Shown piece by piece: positions 52,701-62,799 of a DNA stretch of 64,000 bases. The translations under genes were made by a program, and so were the position numbers. Each line of letters opens with the position of its first letter. Position 1 is the first letter of the stretch. The stretch comes from Agapetus fuscipes. Taxonomy: Eukaryota; Arthropoda; Insecta; Trichoptera; Glossosomatidae. The DNA lies in NCBI GenBank assembly GCA_951799405.1, contig OX637344.1:16058001-16122000 (forward strand), written 5' to 3'. The notes under the pieces are model-generated. The model was not told where the DNA came from, did not search any database, and saw only the letters and a list, made by a program, of their open reading frames with translations.

Positions 52701-55700
52701 TTTTTAAAACATTTATTGTTTCCTACCTTAATTGATTGATGACACTAATTGTGTTCAAACTATGTGCACAGTCACATGTATTATTTATTCAAGAACAACA
52801 ATCACAAAGGTTTAGCACATTTCACTTGCAGACTTCTGAATTCTTTAACACAGATGTCAGGGATAAGTTCAAAGTTGGATGACGTCTATGATTGACAGCC
52901 GCACTGTATGAAAGTTTACCCTTGACGCCTATGCGTGTCATCGCAGTTAATAATATTGTGTGTGTTGTCGAGTGAAGAATGCGGATGTCCGCAGCAAGAT
53001 CCACGAGCGCCTGGCTCCCGTGGCCAGCACTGAGGATGGCACAAGCCACAACAAGAAACAGGAGAACTCGCTGTAGGCGTACCCGCGTCACCCGCAGTTA
53101 AAGGGTTAAATCACAAATAATAATATGTATAAGCGTCAAAACAAATACAGAATACAAGACTCTAGGTATCCTAAATAAATTGACCGTAAATAAACCCTTG
53201 ATGTTTACCCTTCATGTTGTCCTCCTTGGGATTCTTGGCCATCCTCTTCCTGCCCAGGTTGTGCTGCTGGTCCTGCGTGGAGGCCTTGAAGGCCACGGCC
53301 GGCACGGACCTCCTCAGGTACTTCAGCCACTGGTCCAGGTTCTCCCGCGGCACCAGGTCTGCCTTGTTGAGCACCATCACCAGCCTCTTGCTGCCGGCGT
53401 CCCGCACCACCTCCTCCACCTGGGTGCACTTGGTGCCTGTAAACCACAAATCACACTTCTTCATCTTGTTTAACGGTAAATGTATTTCAGCAATGCTACA
53501 TAATGTTCCACACTTTTATAGCGCCATTTCTCAACTAACATCACTTCAAAGGCGCTTTGTAGGATTGTCCAAACAAAAATGTTTTCAGTTGCTTTTTAAA
53601 CCGTTCCTCACTGTGTTGTTCTCTGAGGGTCACTAGGGGTGCATTCCAAGCCATCGGAGCTGCGACACAAAAAGCTCGGTCACCGAACACCGTCCTTGTG
53701 GCTCTGCCTGGGACCTGGAGCAGACTCCCATTAGCGTCTTGGGATCTAAGTGTGCATATGCGAGTTGAAATCTTCTTCCTTCCAACCATGTCAACAAGGT
53801 AAAGCGGCGCCATTCCGTGCAATGTTTTGTAGGTGAGTGTGCAGTCTAATTTGCTACCGGATTTGCTAAGGTGCTACCTAATTTGATGTACAGTGTTAGT
53901 TAAGTTTGTAATTAGATGCAGCCAATCTTGGTTATAGGGATCAGGGATGTAACATTCTAATAATATGGTCAGTGCAATATGCCCTTTGTGACTATCTATA
54001 ATCTAATGTTAACATTTAAGGCGCACATTAAATGCATGCCCACATGCAGGTGCATATAGGTTTGCGCCTACACATTCTGCATGTGTGCATACAAATAAAA
54101 ATAAAAACTCACATGTGTTGAGAAATATTAGGTAGGTATATATGTTACATCACTACTAAATGATAATTGTTGTCTCTGGTACTTCTTCCTGTCATCAGCA
54201 TGGCTGACTAGTAAAAATATATTGTGAATTCTTGAATAAAATAGTTTTAATTAATCAACCCTCGATCCCACAACTTAACAACATGAACAAAACCTTGCAA
54301 CTCCTGCCACCTTTCCTTAAAACTGGGGTGGCATTGGCAAAAGTGAACCAATTTTTACAGCACGGGGGGGTCAGCCTCATACCAACCTATCAGTCAAAGA
54401 GCTTTACTGACTTTACGTGACTCCTCAAGGTAAAGAAAGTAATATGATTTGGAAAAGTCTGTAGCGTTAACCACCAGACTACGGAAGTCCAGTTAGAGAG
54501 GACACGGAGAGAAGAAGAATAGTCACCTAATGGGTCTCTGGCATCGACTACTTCCAGGATAACATCCGCCTCCTGCACCACCTTCTTGAACTCCTTGTAG
54601 TACGCCTTCAGCGAGTTCTCCTGCTTCTTGTTGTGGCTTGTGCCATCCTCAGCGCTGGCCACGGGAGCCAGGCGCTCGTGGATCTTGCTGCGGACATCCG
54701 CATTCTTAACCTGACAACACACACGACATTATTTACTCTTTTAACTGCGATGACACGCATAGGCGTCTAGTGTAAACTTGCATACAGTGCGGCTGTCAAT
54801 CATAGACGTCATCCAACTTTGAACTTATCCCTGGCATCTGTCTTCAAGAATTCAAAAGTCTGCAAGTAAAATGTGCTAAACCTTTGCGATTGTTGTTATT
54901 GAACAACTAATACATGTGACTGCGCACATAGTTTTTTTTTTTTTTTTGCGATTTTTTTTGCGACTTTGCGATAGAACACAGATTGTTTCAGTGAGCGGTT
55001 TTGATTCTGAACCAGTCCAATCTACCTCCGGAGTTCCACAGGGCTCCCATCTTGGACCGCTACTATTCTCGGTCTTTATAAATGATTTAGGATCAAATCT
55101 TATTTGTGACTATCTTATATATGCCGATGATCTGAAGATGTTTACGCCTGTGCACTCCGTTTGCGATTGCCTTAAGCTTCAAAATGACCTCAATACCTTA
55201 GCAAAATGGAGTGAAAACAATAATATGCTACTCAACTCCGATAAATGCTACTTTATTAGATTTACTCGCAATAAAAAAGTACTGAGTTTTTCCTATAGCG
55301 TAAGTGGCACAGAGCTAACAAAAGTGACATCAATTAAAGATCTCGGAATTATCCTGGACGCTGAGTTAACGTTTAAAGATCACTATGATCTCATCACGCA
55401 GAAGTCCTTTAAAACTTTGGGTTTCCTATTAAGAACAGCAAAACCTTTCAAGCAGCCCTATAGTGTAATCACACTTTACTATGCCCTAGTCCGCAGTCTT
55501 CTCGAATACCAGTCTTTTATTTGGTCCCCGTACTATACATTGCACAATGACAAGATCGAGCGTGTCCAAAGATACTTTACAAGAATTCTGTGTTATCGAG
55601 CGGGGCACGGTGGTCGTTTGGACTATGAGGAGCGCCTATCTCTTTTTAATATGGAAAAATTATCAGTCAGGCGAAATGTCGCCGAATTGATGTACCTTCG

Positions 55701-58700
55701 TAAGTTAGTCCAGGGTAACTTGGACACCTCGGACTTGGAACTACTGTGCTTTTACGCTAACTCTAAACTAAGAAGTGGGCAATTATTTCGCCTAAAAAAA
55801 TATAACACCAATGTAGGGCATTTCTGCCCGATTGGACGCATGATGCGATCGTATAACAATGTATCGAAAGTCGTACCTAATGTTGATATTTTTTCTGATC
55901 CGGTCACTACTTTCAAGCGAGCAATCCTCGTGGCCTTTAAAGCGCAATCAATTGTAGACATTTAACAAACTTTATGTAGTATACGTGATTAACTTAGTAT
56001 GTATACTTCTTTATCCCTCCTTCTTCATATATATATTGATATATATATATGTATGTATGTAATATTCATATTCCCATCTTTTTTAAACATATTTGACCTG
56101 TTTGTAATGGTAAGTGCATTAATATTCAAGTCTTTTTTACTCACCTATCTATCATATTATCTGAACGGTAATGAATTAATTCCAAGGTGCTAATCAATTG
56201 GAACATTCATTTTTTTTTTTTTTTTTCTCTCTCTTATTTTTTCTTTCTTGTTTTTTTTTTCTGCTTTCGTGATTTTGCCTGCAACATTTTATAATGACGA
56301 GCGTTGGGTATTTGTGGCTTAATATACGATTATTATGTATTGACTGGTATTTGCACTCAATGTACTCGTCATGAATCAAGCGCGCTTATATTATTATGAT
56401 GATTAATTATGGTTCATATATTATATAAAATTTAGACAATAAGAATTTTATAACAACTAAGTATGTGACAGACACCGTCACTGGAGCATTGATGTCTAGT
56501 ATGTAATTTATTATGTTTAACTTGTGAAAAAGTTGTCAATGATCTGTTGGTGTTTTTACAAATAAATAAATAAATAGTTTGATCACAAGTGTCGTCAATC
56601 AATTAAGGTAGAAAAAAAATAAAAATGATTTAAAAATGTGCTTGAAAAAGCATTCCGTACTGGGGGTATATATATAGCCAGAATATTCAGAAGCAAAAAG
56701 GTTAACCTCTTGTGTGCTGATGTGGTTTTTTGCTGTGCTGATTTTCAGCAGTTGTGAAGCTGCGCAACTCATGTTTTTGATATCAAATGTCTCCAAAGAT
56801 ACAAAACACCTCCTACTGATTTTTTATTTCACAAGGCAATGATATAAAGTTTTCATTACTGCATAATTTAGTAGAAAATTATCAGTCCTGGGCTGGAAGT
56901 CTCATTACCATGGTAATTCTTACCTACCGAATATCGGCAGTAGCTATGACTTATTTATATTTATTTTCTACATGATAGAAGACTGCCGTTTTTGTGTATG
57001 TCACACCTCAAGGGCCCTCCAAACAATTTGTGGATAGCTTCACCAAATAGGAATATGCTGAGCGATTTTCGATCTTATTGCTGTGTAAAAACCGCAGAAA
57101 AACAAAGAAAATAGATTGGTTTTTAGAACTCGGAACCGCATTTCTCCACTCGAAGAGTTAATCACTCACCAGCAGTTCCATCCCGCCCTGCTTTTTAGCC
57201 GCCTCCTGCCCATCCTTCTCCTGCTTCCTCTCCAAGGCCGTCTGCTCCTTCTTGAGCTTCCTCTCCAGGATGTTCTGCTGCTTCACGGCCTCCACTTCCT
57301 TCAGGACGTCCTCCTTGAAGGGACAGATGTTGGGAATGATCACAGGCTTCCTCTTGCCCACTTTCTTGGGATTCTTTTTTGTCTCCCTCCGCAGCTTCTT
57401 GTTGTGCTGGCGGACCTTCTTCTCCACCTTGTATCTCAGCGCCGCTTTCACTCTCTTGGATTTTTTATCTAAAACACAAAAACAAACCTTAAGCTCTACA
57501 TTTTACAGACAAGTGCATACCATAGCTTAGTTATTAACCTGGGCTGGAAGTCTCATCACCACGATAATTCTTACCTACCGAATATCGGTAATATTTGTAT
57601 GAAGACTTATCCGCTGTTTACTTGCGACCATCTTGGATTGACAGGTCTTCATACAAATATTACCGATATTCGGTAGGTAAGAATCACCGCAGTGATGAGA
57701 TTTCCAACCCTGCAAGGCTTAAACTGAATGTGGTGAAAATCGAGACTAAGGTTGCCATATTGTTAAATGTCACATTTGATAGATAAATGTAAAATTAGGT
57801 GGATTGCTAAAATTTAAAGTTATTTGTTGAAGAAAAACAAGATTATGCCTACAGATTTCAGCAATTTGACACCCTATAGTCATAGCCGCCTGTACCTAGT
57901 TGATCAGTCCGTAGTCTAGTGCTTAGCACTTCGGACTCGTAAATAGAAGGTTGTGGGTTCGAATCCAAGCGAAGCATGAAAAAATATTTAATTTTCCAAA
58001 TTTGCTCTTCCCTGGGTTGAAAAATTTATATACCTTTACCAAAGACCAGTCACCAGAGGTCCATCCAGCCTTACAACTGGATCTTGCTTGAGAATTGGCG
58101 GTTTCTAAAGCGACAACCAAGCTTGGAGAGGGCTCTTGAGGTGTGATACACACAAAAACAGTGCTCACCAAATAAATCATCCTAATATCATTAACAGCGC
58201 CCTCCTTAGCTGTCATCATGGATCAGATTACTATCATTAGTATTTATATTTATATTCTCTTCTTTTTTTTATTTTAATACTTATATTTAATGTCAACATT
58301 GTATGAAAAAATATCTTACTGTCATTAGTATTTATATTTATATTGTTTTTTATATTCTTTTTATTTTTAATACTTATATTTAATGTCAACATTGTAATTG
58401 GGAAGGTACAACATCAATTGTATATATTTTTATTATTGTTTTATATATTTTAATGTATTTTCCTGTTTTGTTGAATAAATTATTTAAAAAAAAAAAAAAA
58501 AAAAAAGATGAAGAAGTGTATAACAGTACCCTTAGTACGAGTTGCAAAACTTGAGAAAAGTAAAGTTTATGGAAAATATTAAAGAGTGATTTCTCCCAAA
58601 ATCTGCCGTTTTCGTCTCTCACACTTTATGGTCTTAGCAAAAGAGTTACAGTGATGAAGAAAATCAAGTTCAAACAAACAAAAACGGCAGATTTTGGGGG

Positions 58701-59260
58701 AAATCACTCTGTAATAATTGCAACTTTCCATTACTCAAGTTATGCAACTCGTACTAAGGGTACAGAGCTTTTGAGTTCTAAGCCACAAGGCTAGGGTTCG
58801 AACCTCGTTTCAAGTGTCAAACTTGACTTCCAATATCGGTGTTTTCCTCTAAGAGTACTGGAAATGTTTAATCAGTCTTCAAGAAACCCTGCGAGGAATC
58901 GAGTGAAGGAAAACCCCCACTGCAAGTTGAGTGGTTGGCGTAAGGCTTGCCTCTTTGATTGCGAGAACACATGTGAACTCTTCGGGAGCATAGATGTGAG
59001 AAGTTGTTTTATACACCTTAGTTGCTTATATAGGTTTTACAGATTACATTCTGTAGGTAATTTTAGTTTAAAATTTAAATCATTTAAATCACATCATGTC
59101 TGTAAACAGGCAGACACTCTTCCACTGTCCTTCGCTAACTGTCTCTGTCTGTTGCAAACCTTGTTTTAATAAAATACAAATGAAACATAACCTCAAAAAA
59201 TATATTTTTATAAATCAAATATTCATGCAATTGCAACTTACTGAGACAAAATTTAGCCAT
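49727..59260 (-). CDS. GNL3: Nucleostemin/GNL3-type nucleolar GTPase, 7 exons
   Basis: Exons in gene order: 59260-59242, 57468-57170, 54710-54527, 53436-53209, 52246-52063, 50906-50681, 50356-49727. All introns are GT-AG and join to 589 residues, close to the ~580 of insect homologues. The first exon is only MAKFCL plus one base; I chose it because it restores the family N terminus and has a perfect GTAAGT donor. Residues 1-100 are the basic, coiled-coil nucleolar-targeting region ([20 protein letters not shown]). The GTPase is circularly permuted, as in the YlqF/YawG family: G4 NKAD (191-194) precedes G1 GLPNVGKSS (276-284) and G3 DSPG (320-323). The C-terminal part is Lys/Glu-rich with a basic cluster near residue 545. 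Family members work in the nucleolus in 60S ribosome maturation. Introns contain MITEs, LINEs and an inverted copy of exon 3. Confidence 0.97.
50428..50660. mobile_element. FB1 fragment and low-copy repeat
   Basis: 50428-50550 has the FB1 left arm (GTTGAGCCCAAGCTTTGACA, AAGTCTCATCACCACGG). 50600-50650 repeats ACACATACAAACATTCCTCA, also at 10288. In GNL3 intron 6. Confidence 0.7.
51336..51385. repeat. GT microsatellite
   Basis: Interrupted GTGTGT run in GNL3 intron 5. Confidence 0.85.
51451..51706 (+). mobile_element. T-unit
   Basis: Starts exactly at TTCCTTGACTTATAGGTTGG and ends TTAGATTAGATTAGATTAGA. No RTE-1 codons precede it. In GNL3 intron 5, antisense to the gene. Confidence 0.92.
51912..52030. 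mobile_element. FB1 MITE, short
   Basis: GGAAGTCTCATCACCACGG, ACCTACCGAATATCGGTAAT, a deleted centre and ATTACCGATGACTTCCAGCC. It ends about 30 bases from GNL3 exon 5. Confidence 0.75.
52313..52630 (-). mobile_element. SINE-B tip and T-unit in GNL3 intron 4
   Basis: 52313-52360 is a SINE-B end (AAGCTACACATACAGTGCAA). 52365-52630 is a minus-strand T-unit that runs past the CAAGGAATATACACAACAAG edge. Confidence 0.8.
52635..53080 (+). pseudogene. Inverted partial duplicate of GNL3 exon 3 and intron 2
   Basis: On the plus strand, inside GNL3 intron 4, the sequence repeats in inverse the region 54590-54931 plus 56577-56705. 52975-53078 copies the first ~100 bases of exon 3 ([17 protein letters not shown] then [15 protein letters not shown]). 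The copy is dead: the acceptor CAG|GTTAAG has become GAG|TGAAG, creating a stop, and the Lys codon AAG after ENSL is TAG. The rest is intron 2 sequence. Confidence 0.92.
53517..53860 (-). mobile_element. L2/CR1-like LINE 3' part in GNL3 intron 3
   Basis: A 93-codon minus-strand frame reads [20 protein letters not shown], then [20 protein letters not shown] and [14 protein letters not shown] stop. It is the same family class as 16905-17365 and lies in the gene's orientation. Confidence 0.8.
53995..54408 (-). mobile_element. T-unit, GTAGG variant, interrupted
   Basis: Two parts of one T-unit (53995-54118 and 54270-54408, ending CCTATCAGTCAAAG) are separated by about 150 bp of other sequence. 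In GNL3 intron 3. Confidence 0.75.
54590..56705 (-). repeat. Right arm of GNL3 inverted duplication, split by a LINE
   Basis: 54590-54931 and 56577-56705 together are the source arm matching 52635-53080 in inverse: CAAGTAAAATGTGCTAAACC, GACGTCATCCAACTTTGAAC and, past the LINE, CAATCAATTAAGGTAG and GTGCTTGAAAAAGCATTCCG. It includes the true exon 3 start. Confidence 0.9.
54932..56576 (+). mobile_element. Jockey/CR1-like LINE, 5'-truncated, in GNL3 intron 2
   Basis: A 349-codon frame (54916-55965) encodes the second half of a reverse transcriptase and its C-terminal domain: [20 protein letters not shown] (block 4), [10 protein letters not shown] (catalytic Asp pair), [10 protein letters not shown] and [12 protein letters not shown]. 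The 3' UTR of about 600 bp ends in an AAAT repeat (AAATAAATAAATAAATAG). The duplicate arm at 52750 lacks it and shows the empty site: CACATAG is followed directly by TTTGA. A 4-bp ATAG on both sides may be the target duplication. It is antisense to GNL3. Confidence 0.9.
56884..56948. mobile_element. FB1 left arm
   Basis: GGCTGGAAGTCTCATTACCA and ACCTACCGAATATCGGCAG only. In GNL3 intron 2. Confidence 0.65.
57543..57712. mobile_element. FB1 MITE, short form
   Basis: GGAAGTCTCATCACCACGAT to ATCACCGCAGTGATGAGATT, near-perfect hairpin with ACCTACCGAATATCGGTAAT on each arm. In GNL3 intron 1. Confidence 0.85.
57903..58196 (+). mobile_element. SINE-A, full length
   Basis: Head GATCAGTCCGTAGTCTAGTG, B box GGGTTCGAATCC, end CTCACCAAATAAATCATCCT and AATATCATTAA. 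In GNL3 intron 1, antisense. Confidence 0.85.
58231..58506. repeat. Imperfect ~88-bp tandem duplication and poly-A run
   Basis: TCATTAGTATTTATATTTAT begins at 58234 and 58322, and each unit ends TTTAATGTCAACATTGTA. An A run of about 20 bases follows at 58487-58506. Confidence 0.75.
58526..58763. mobile_element. FB3 MITE, second copy
   Basis: GTACCCTTAGTACGAGTTGC and its complement at the ends; inner CTGCCGTTTTCGTCTCTCAC and AAACAAAAACGGCAGATTTT arms pair. In GNL3 intron 1. Confidence 0.85.
58772..59040 (+). mobile_element. SINE-B-like, diverged
   Basis: A tRNA-like B box AGGGTTCGAACCTCG is followed by SINE-B-type phrases (GGAAAACCCCCACTGCAAGT, GTGGTTGGCGTAAGGC, ACATGTGAACTCTTCGGG). The head differs from standard SINE-B. 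In GNL3 intron 1. Confidence 0.6.
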
Positions 59261-60103
59261 TGTAGAATTTGTAGTCGACTAGTTATTTATTAAAATAAAT
59301 AAGGTGTGTTTTGACTTTAGTTTTTCCTCACGTGGGATTAATATTTTAAATATAACCTAAACGTCAAAACACCACACAAATAAAATTGAAAAGAACTGTA
59401 ATGGGGATGTCATACTGATAGAAGGGGTTTACAAATAAATTCCCAAACTAGGGAAAATTATACCTACTCTATCATGATGAAAAGTTTAATATATTCGGCT
59501 AACTTCATTAAAAAAATGTATTTGAAAGTAAGTTTAGTTTTTACAAAATAATTAGTGTTAGTAGTAGTGTTTTAAGAGGCTGTAGGTAAATAAATTAATA
59601 TTGTTGTTTTAAGTTTTAATTTTTGAGCTGTCCTCCCGATCTTTTCACACAAAAGCCCGCGATTTTCAAAACTCAAGAGAAAAGTTTTTACGATGATTCC
59701 AGAGGTACAAAGCGGTTGTAATTACTTTTGTTTACAAAATACAAATAAAGCCTTATAAGAAATTTTACCTATTAAAATATGAACTCATTTTCGATATGTT
59801 ATTTGCATAGGACGCCTAATAAATTGTTAATTGCTTTGTAGCGTAGCTTGAAGGGCACACAAACAAATTCCAATTTCTTGAAATATATGAAACAGCTGAT
59901 TGAACTTGATGAATCAAAATCTTTGAAATGAATCAGAATTATTTTTAACATGTCAGTTATAAAATTAATGTCATTGTTTCTATTTGAATAGTTTCCCAAA
60001 TACAACACCAAAAAAAAAGTAAACTGAAGCAGTGCTTACTCTGTGAGCAGTGCTTTTAAAGAGCGTAGTCTCCTTACATTTTTGGTCGTAATCACAGAGG
60101 TCG
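59261..60103. promoter_or_regulatory. GNL3 upstream region
   Basis: AT-rich sequence upstream of the proposed first exon; the GNL3 promoter should lie in the first few hundred bases. I see no convincing TATA box on the minus strand and no gene up to the palindrome at 60107. Confidence 0.35.
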
Positions 60104-60106
60104 TAA

Positions 60107-60393
60107 TGGGGCGTCCACACGCTTGCCAACCATTCACAAGTCAAGCGCACAGTGTGTCGTCTAGAACATGCTAGCTGGACAAAATTTTGTCTAATGGACT
60201 CATTTTGTCCAGCTAGCATGTTCTAGACGACACACTGTGCGCTTGGCTACAAGGCAAGCGCACAGTGTGTCGTCTGGAACATGCTAGCTGGACAAAATTA
60301 GTCCATTAGACAAATTTTTGTCCAGCTAGCATGTTCTAGACGACACACTGTGCGCTTGACTTGTGAATGGTTGGCAAGCGTGTGGACGCCCCA
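60107..60393. mobile_element. FB7: 287-bp double-palindrome MITE with TAA target duplication
   Basis: The ends TGGGGCGTCCACACGCTTGC and complement pair fully. Inside, a 40-bp block (starting AAGCGCACAGTGTGTCGTCT) occurs four times in alternating orientation, giving two hairpins side by side within one outer stem. TAA lies on both sides (60104-60106, 60394-60396). A 3-bp TAA-type duplication suggests a PIF/Harbinger-class origin, which is inference. Confidence 0.9.
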
Positions 60394-61134
60394 TAATGCT
60401 TTCTGTGGTACAGGCACAGAGTATAGGTATATAGAGAGCTGAGTTCCTAATATTTCTTTGTATTTCCGGTTTTATCGAGATACTAGCATCACGTAGTGTT
60501 AAGAGCATTAACCACGACGTGTGTGTACGTGTGAGTGTGTTAGTGCACTTATACACACGCGCTATGCCATGCTCCTATAATATTATTTCATATTATTATT
60601 CCATACCTACTCCCATTTCGTACAAAAAATAAAACAAAAAGTGAATATTTACGTGTTTTATTTATTGGCAGATAAGATACAAGATCAGATACAGAAATTA
60701 TTATGTTTTTTTTAAATCTATTGTTGTATCAGAAATATAACATAAAGTATGTACTTACTTAGGAATAGTTTAAGACAGTTTTCTATTTTGGTACTAAAGT
60801 TATTGATTGGCAGGTCAGTGAGGTTGACAACATAATTATCATCTAAAAAAAATGGTTGAATTATGCCAATTGAGGGAAAGGCGGCCAAATTATTAAATTA
60901 CTTTCCTTATATGGGTATAATAATTGCAATTAACCAACATAATATGGTTGCTTGCGCATGTGCATGAGATGCGGACTCAAAATTTTAATTCATCTTTGCA
61001 ATTTTCAATCAAAATATCCTTATTTAAAGAATTTTTGGACCTTGGGAAGCAATTATTATAGTAACAATGATTTATTTTGACACTTTTCTCCAAATCACAA
61101 CACAACAAAATCACAAAACATTTTTTCACATTTT
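60394..61134. other. Spacer, no gene seen
   Basis: AT-rich with short palindromes and CACACGTACACACACG-type low complexity near 60520. Nothing else is recognised. Confidence 0.3.
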
Positions 61135-61245
61135 TCACGGCTGTATAGTCTAGTGGTTGACGCCACAGACTCAATATGCGAAGGTCTTGAGTTCGGTTCC
61201 CAGCGGAGAACATAAACAGCGTTCAGCAAATGAATAAAATAACAA
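61135..61245 (+). mobile_element. tRNA-like SINE head, SINE-A relative
   Basis: GCTGTATAGTCTAGTGGTTG and GAGTTCGGTTCCCAGCGGAG resemble an A box and B box; GCGTTCAGCAAATGAATAA recalls the SINE-A end with the body deleted. Confidence 0.55.
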
Positions 61246-61297
61246 TACCCATGTCATTTTATGAGTAGCGGTCCATATAATCTTCCCGGCGGATTTC

Positions 61298-61542
61298 TTA
61301 TAAAATTTCTTCGGAGTGGAAGCGGCAAAACACGTACATTGGTTCAAGTTGAGACACTTCCTGGACCGCTTTCACCTGCGGCTTGAATTTTTCTGGTCGA
61401 GAAAAACATCCCACCTGCAAAAAAACAATATGATAAAATATCGTATCCGATGTTTGAAATGAACTTCACCATATAATAATAAGTGTAATATTACCTTCTC
61501 TACGAATACAACTTGCAGCGATGGAATATAATGTCCTTTTTA
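61298..61542 (-). other. Possible two small coding exons, unassigned
   Basis: On the minus strand a GCAG|GTGGG acceptor at 61415 opens a 39-codon frame (VGCFSRPEKFKPQVKAVQEV...) to TAA at 61298. A GT donor at 61494 ends an in-frame 15-codon stretch (HYIPSLQVVFVEK) upstream. There is no ATG in either piece, and I do not recognise the peptide. It may be part of a gene with more exons, a pseudogene, or chance. Confidence 0.2.
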
Positions 61543-62394
61543 CTGAATAGTTCACGTTTTTAGATCGAAGACAAACTTTTTAACTCCGCGTGGAATCTGC
61601 TCTGGGGGGAAGTACGGAAATGGCTGGGTTTTGCTACATGCAGAGCGAGCGTAGTAATAATATTTCACTTTATAATTTGACCATGAATTAGACACGGCGA
61701 TTTAAACAAAATTTCATTAACCAGTGAAATTATAAGTTTTACAGATTCCTGTATTTAATATTTCCTAATATCTGCCTTCATTGACCCATAATTGAACAAA
61801 AATGGTGATTAAGACGCACGATCCTTTAGTCAAACTGAGATATTAGCGCCTCTACTTATAAGAGCAGTCAAAGCTCTTTATAACGATAGGTAGGTCCGAC
61901 TTTTCCGGGTGTGGGTACAGGTAAACGGAGACGCATCTAGTGGACTATAGTCATTGGATTTCATAATATCATAACCTCCCGTGTAACCGCAACTTTACAA
62001 TGGTTTCCAAACTGTAAAAATAAAGGCACCATTATTACCGAGGGAAAACAGTGAATTGAAGGTATTGAAACCTATCGGTATAAAAAATAGATGGCGGTGT
62101 TTTCTTTTTAGAGGCCGGCCAAAATACATGTACCTACTCCAGAGTTTTGACCTCTCGTTTCCCCGCGCTGTGCGGCACACACACACACACATTGACAAAT
62201 CTACGCCGCAACGAAACTCAAAATAAGGTAAAACAAAGATAAAAATGCACTTTTCTCAAAAACGATTTTCTTTAATTTTCAGTGTGATCGTCGCTAATAA
62301 AATGAGTTGGTATAAGGCTAACCCCCCATACTGTAAAACCTTGGTTCTCATTTCGCAGTGGCACACTGAACCAAATATTTTGATTCACTTGGGA
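61543..62394. other. Spacer, no gene seen
   Basis: Holds an ACACACACACAC run at 62171-62190 and a T-unit-like trace (TATAAGGCTAACCCCCCATA) at 62310. I see no gene. Confidence 0.35.
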
Positions 62395-62645
62395 TTCCTT
62401 GACTTATAGGTTGGTATGAGGCTGACCACCCATACTGTAAAAATGGTTCACTTTGCCAATGTCACCCCTGTTTCAGGGAATGTCGGCAAGAGTTGCAGGG
62501 CTTATGTTCATTTGAGGTTTGGATTTTATTTGTAAGTACACAATCAGCATTTGTAAGCGCGAACTACACGTGTTTGTTTGTGGGCATACATATGAGAGCT
62601 TTGAATGAATATATCCTTGCAACTTAGATTATTATTATTATTATT
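62395..62645 (+). mobile_element. T-unit, TTA-tail variant
   Basis: Starts TTCCTTGACTTATAGGTTGG and ends AACTTAGATTATTATTATTA; the tail is TTA repeats and not GATTA. It ends about 130 bases upstream of the TATA box of the Rho-type gene. Confidence 0.9.
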
Positions 62646-62770
62646 ACATGAATTGTTTTTTATTGAATGATTTTGAAAATAAAATAAAATAATAATACAA
62701 ATGGGGTCAGACTATGAATCAAATCGAATAAAAACCCTTTAATTCCTGGGCCAAAATCTTCTACGCGGGT

Positions 62771-62780
62771 TATATAAAAG
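62771..62780 (+). promoter_or_regulatory. TATA box of the Rho-type GTPase gene
   Basis: TATATAAAAG is a full-consensus TATA box on the correct strand, about 440 bases before the ATG. Transcription would start near 62800. Confidence 0.55.
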
Positions 62781-62799
62781 TTTGAGGATCTGTGTGGTC

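Noticed and set aside
52822..53091. 89-codon minus-strand open frame with a hydrophobic start
   Set aside because: It is the antisense of the inverted GNL3 exon-3 copy; the signal-peptide look is accidental.
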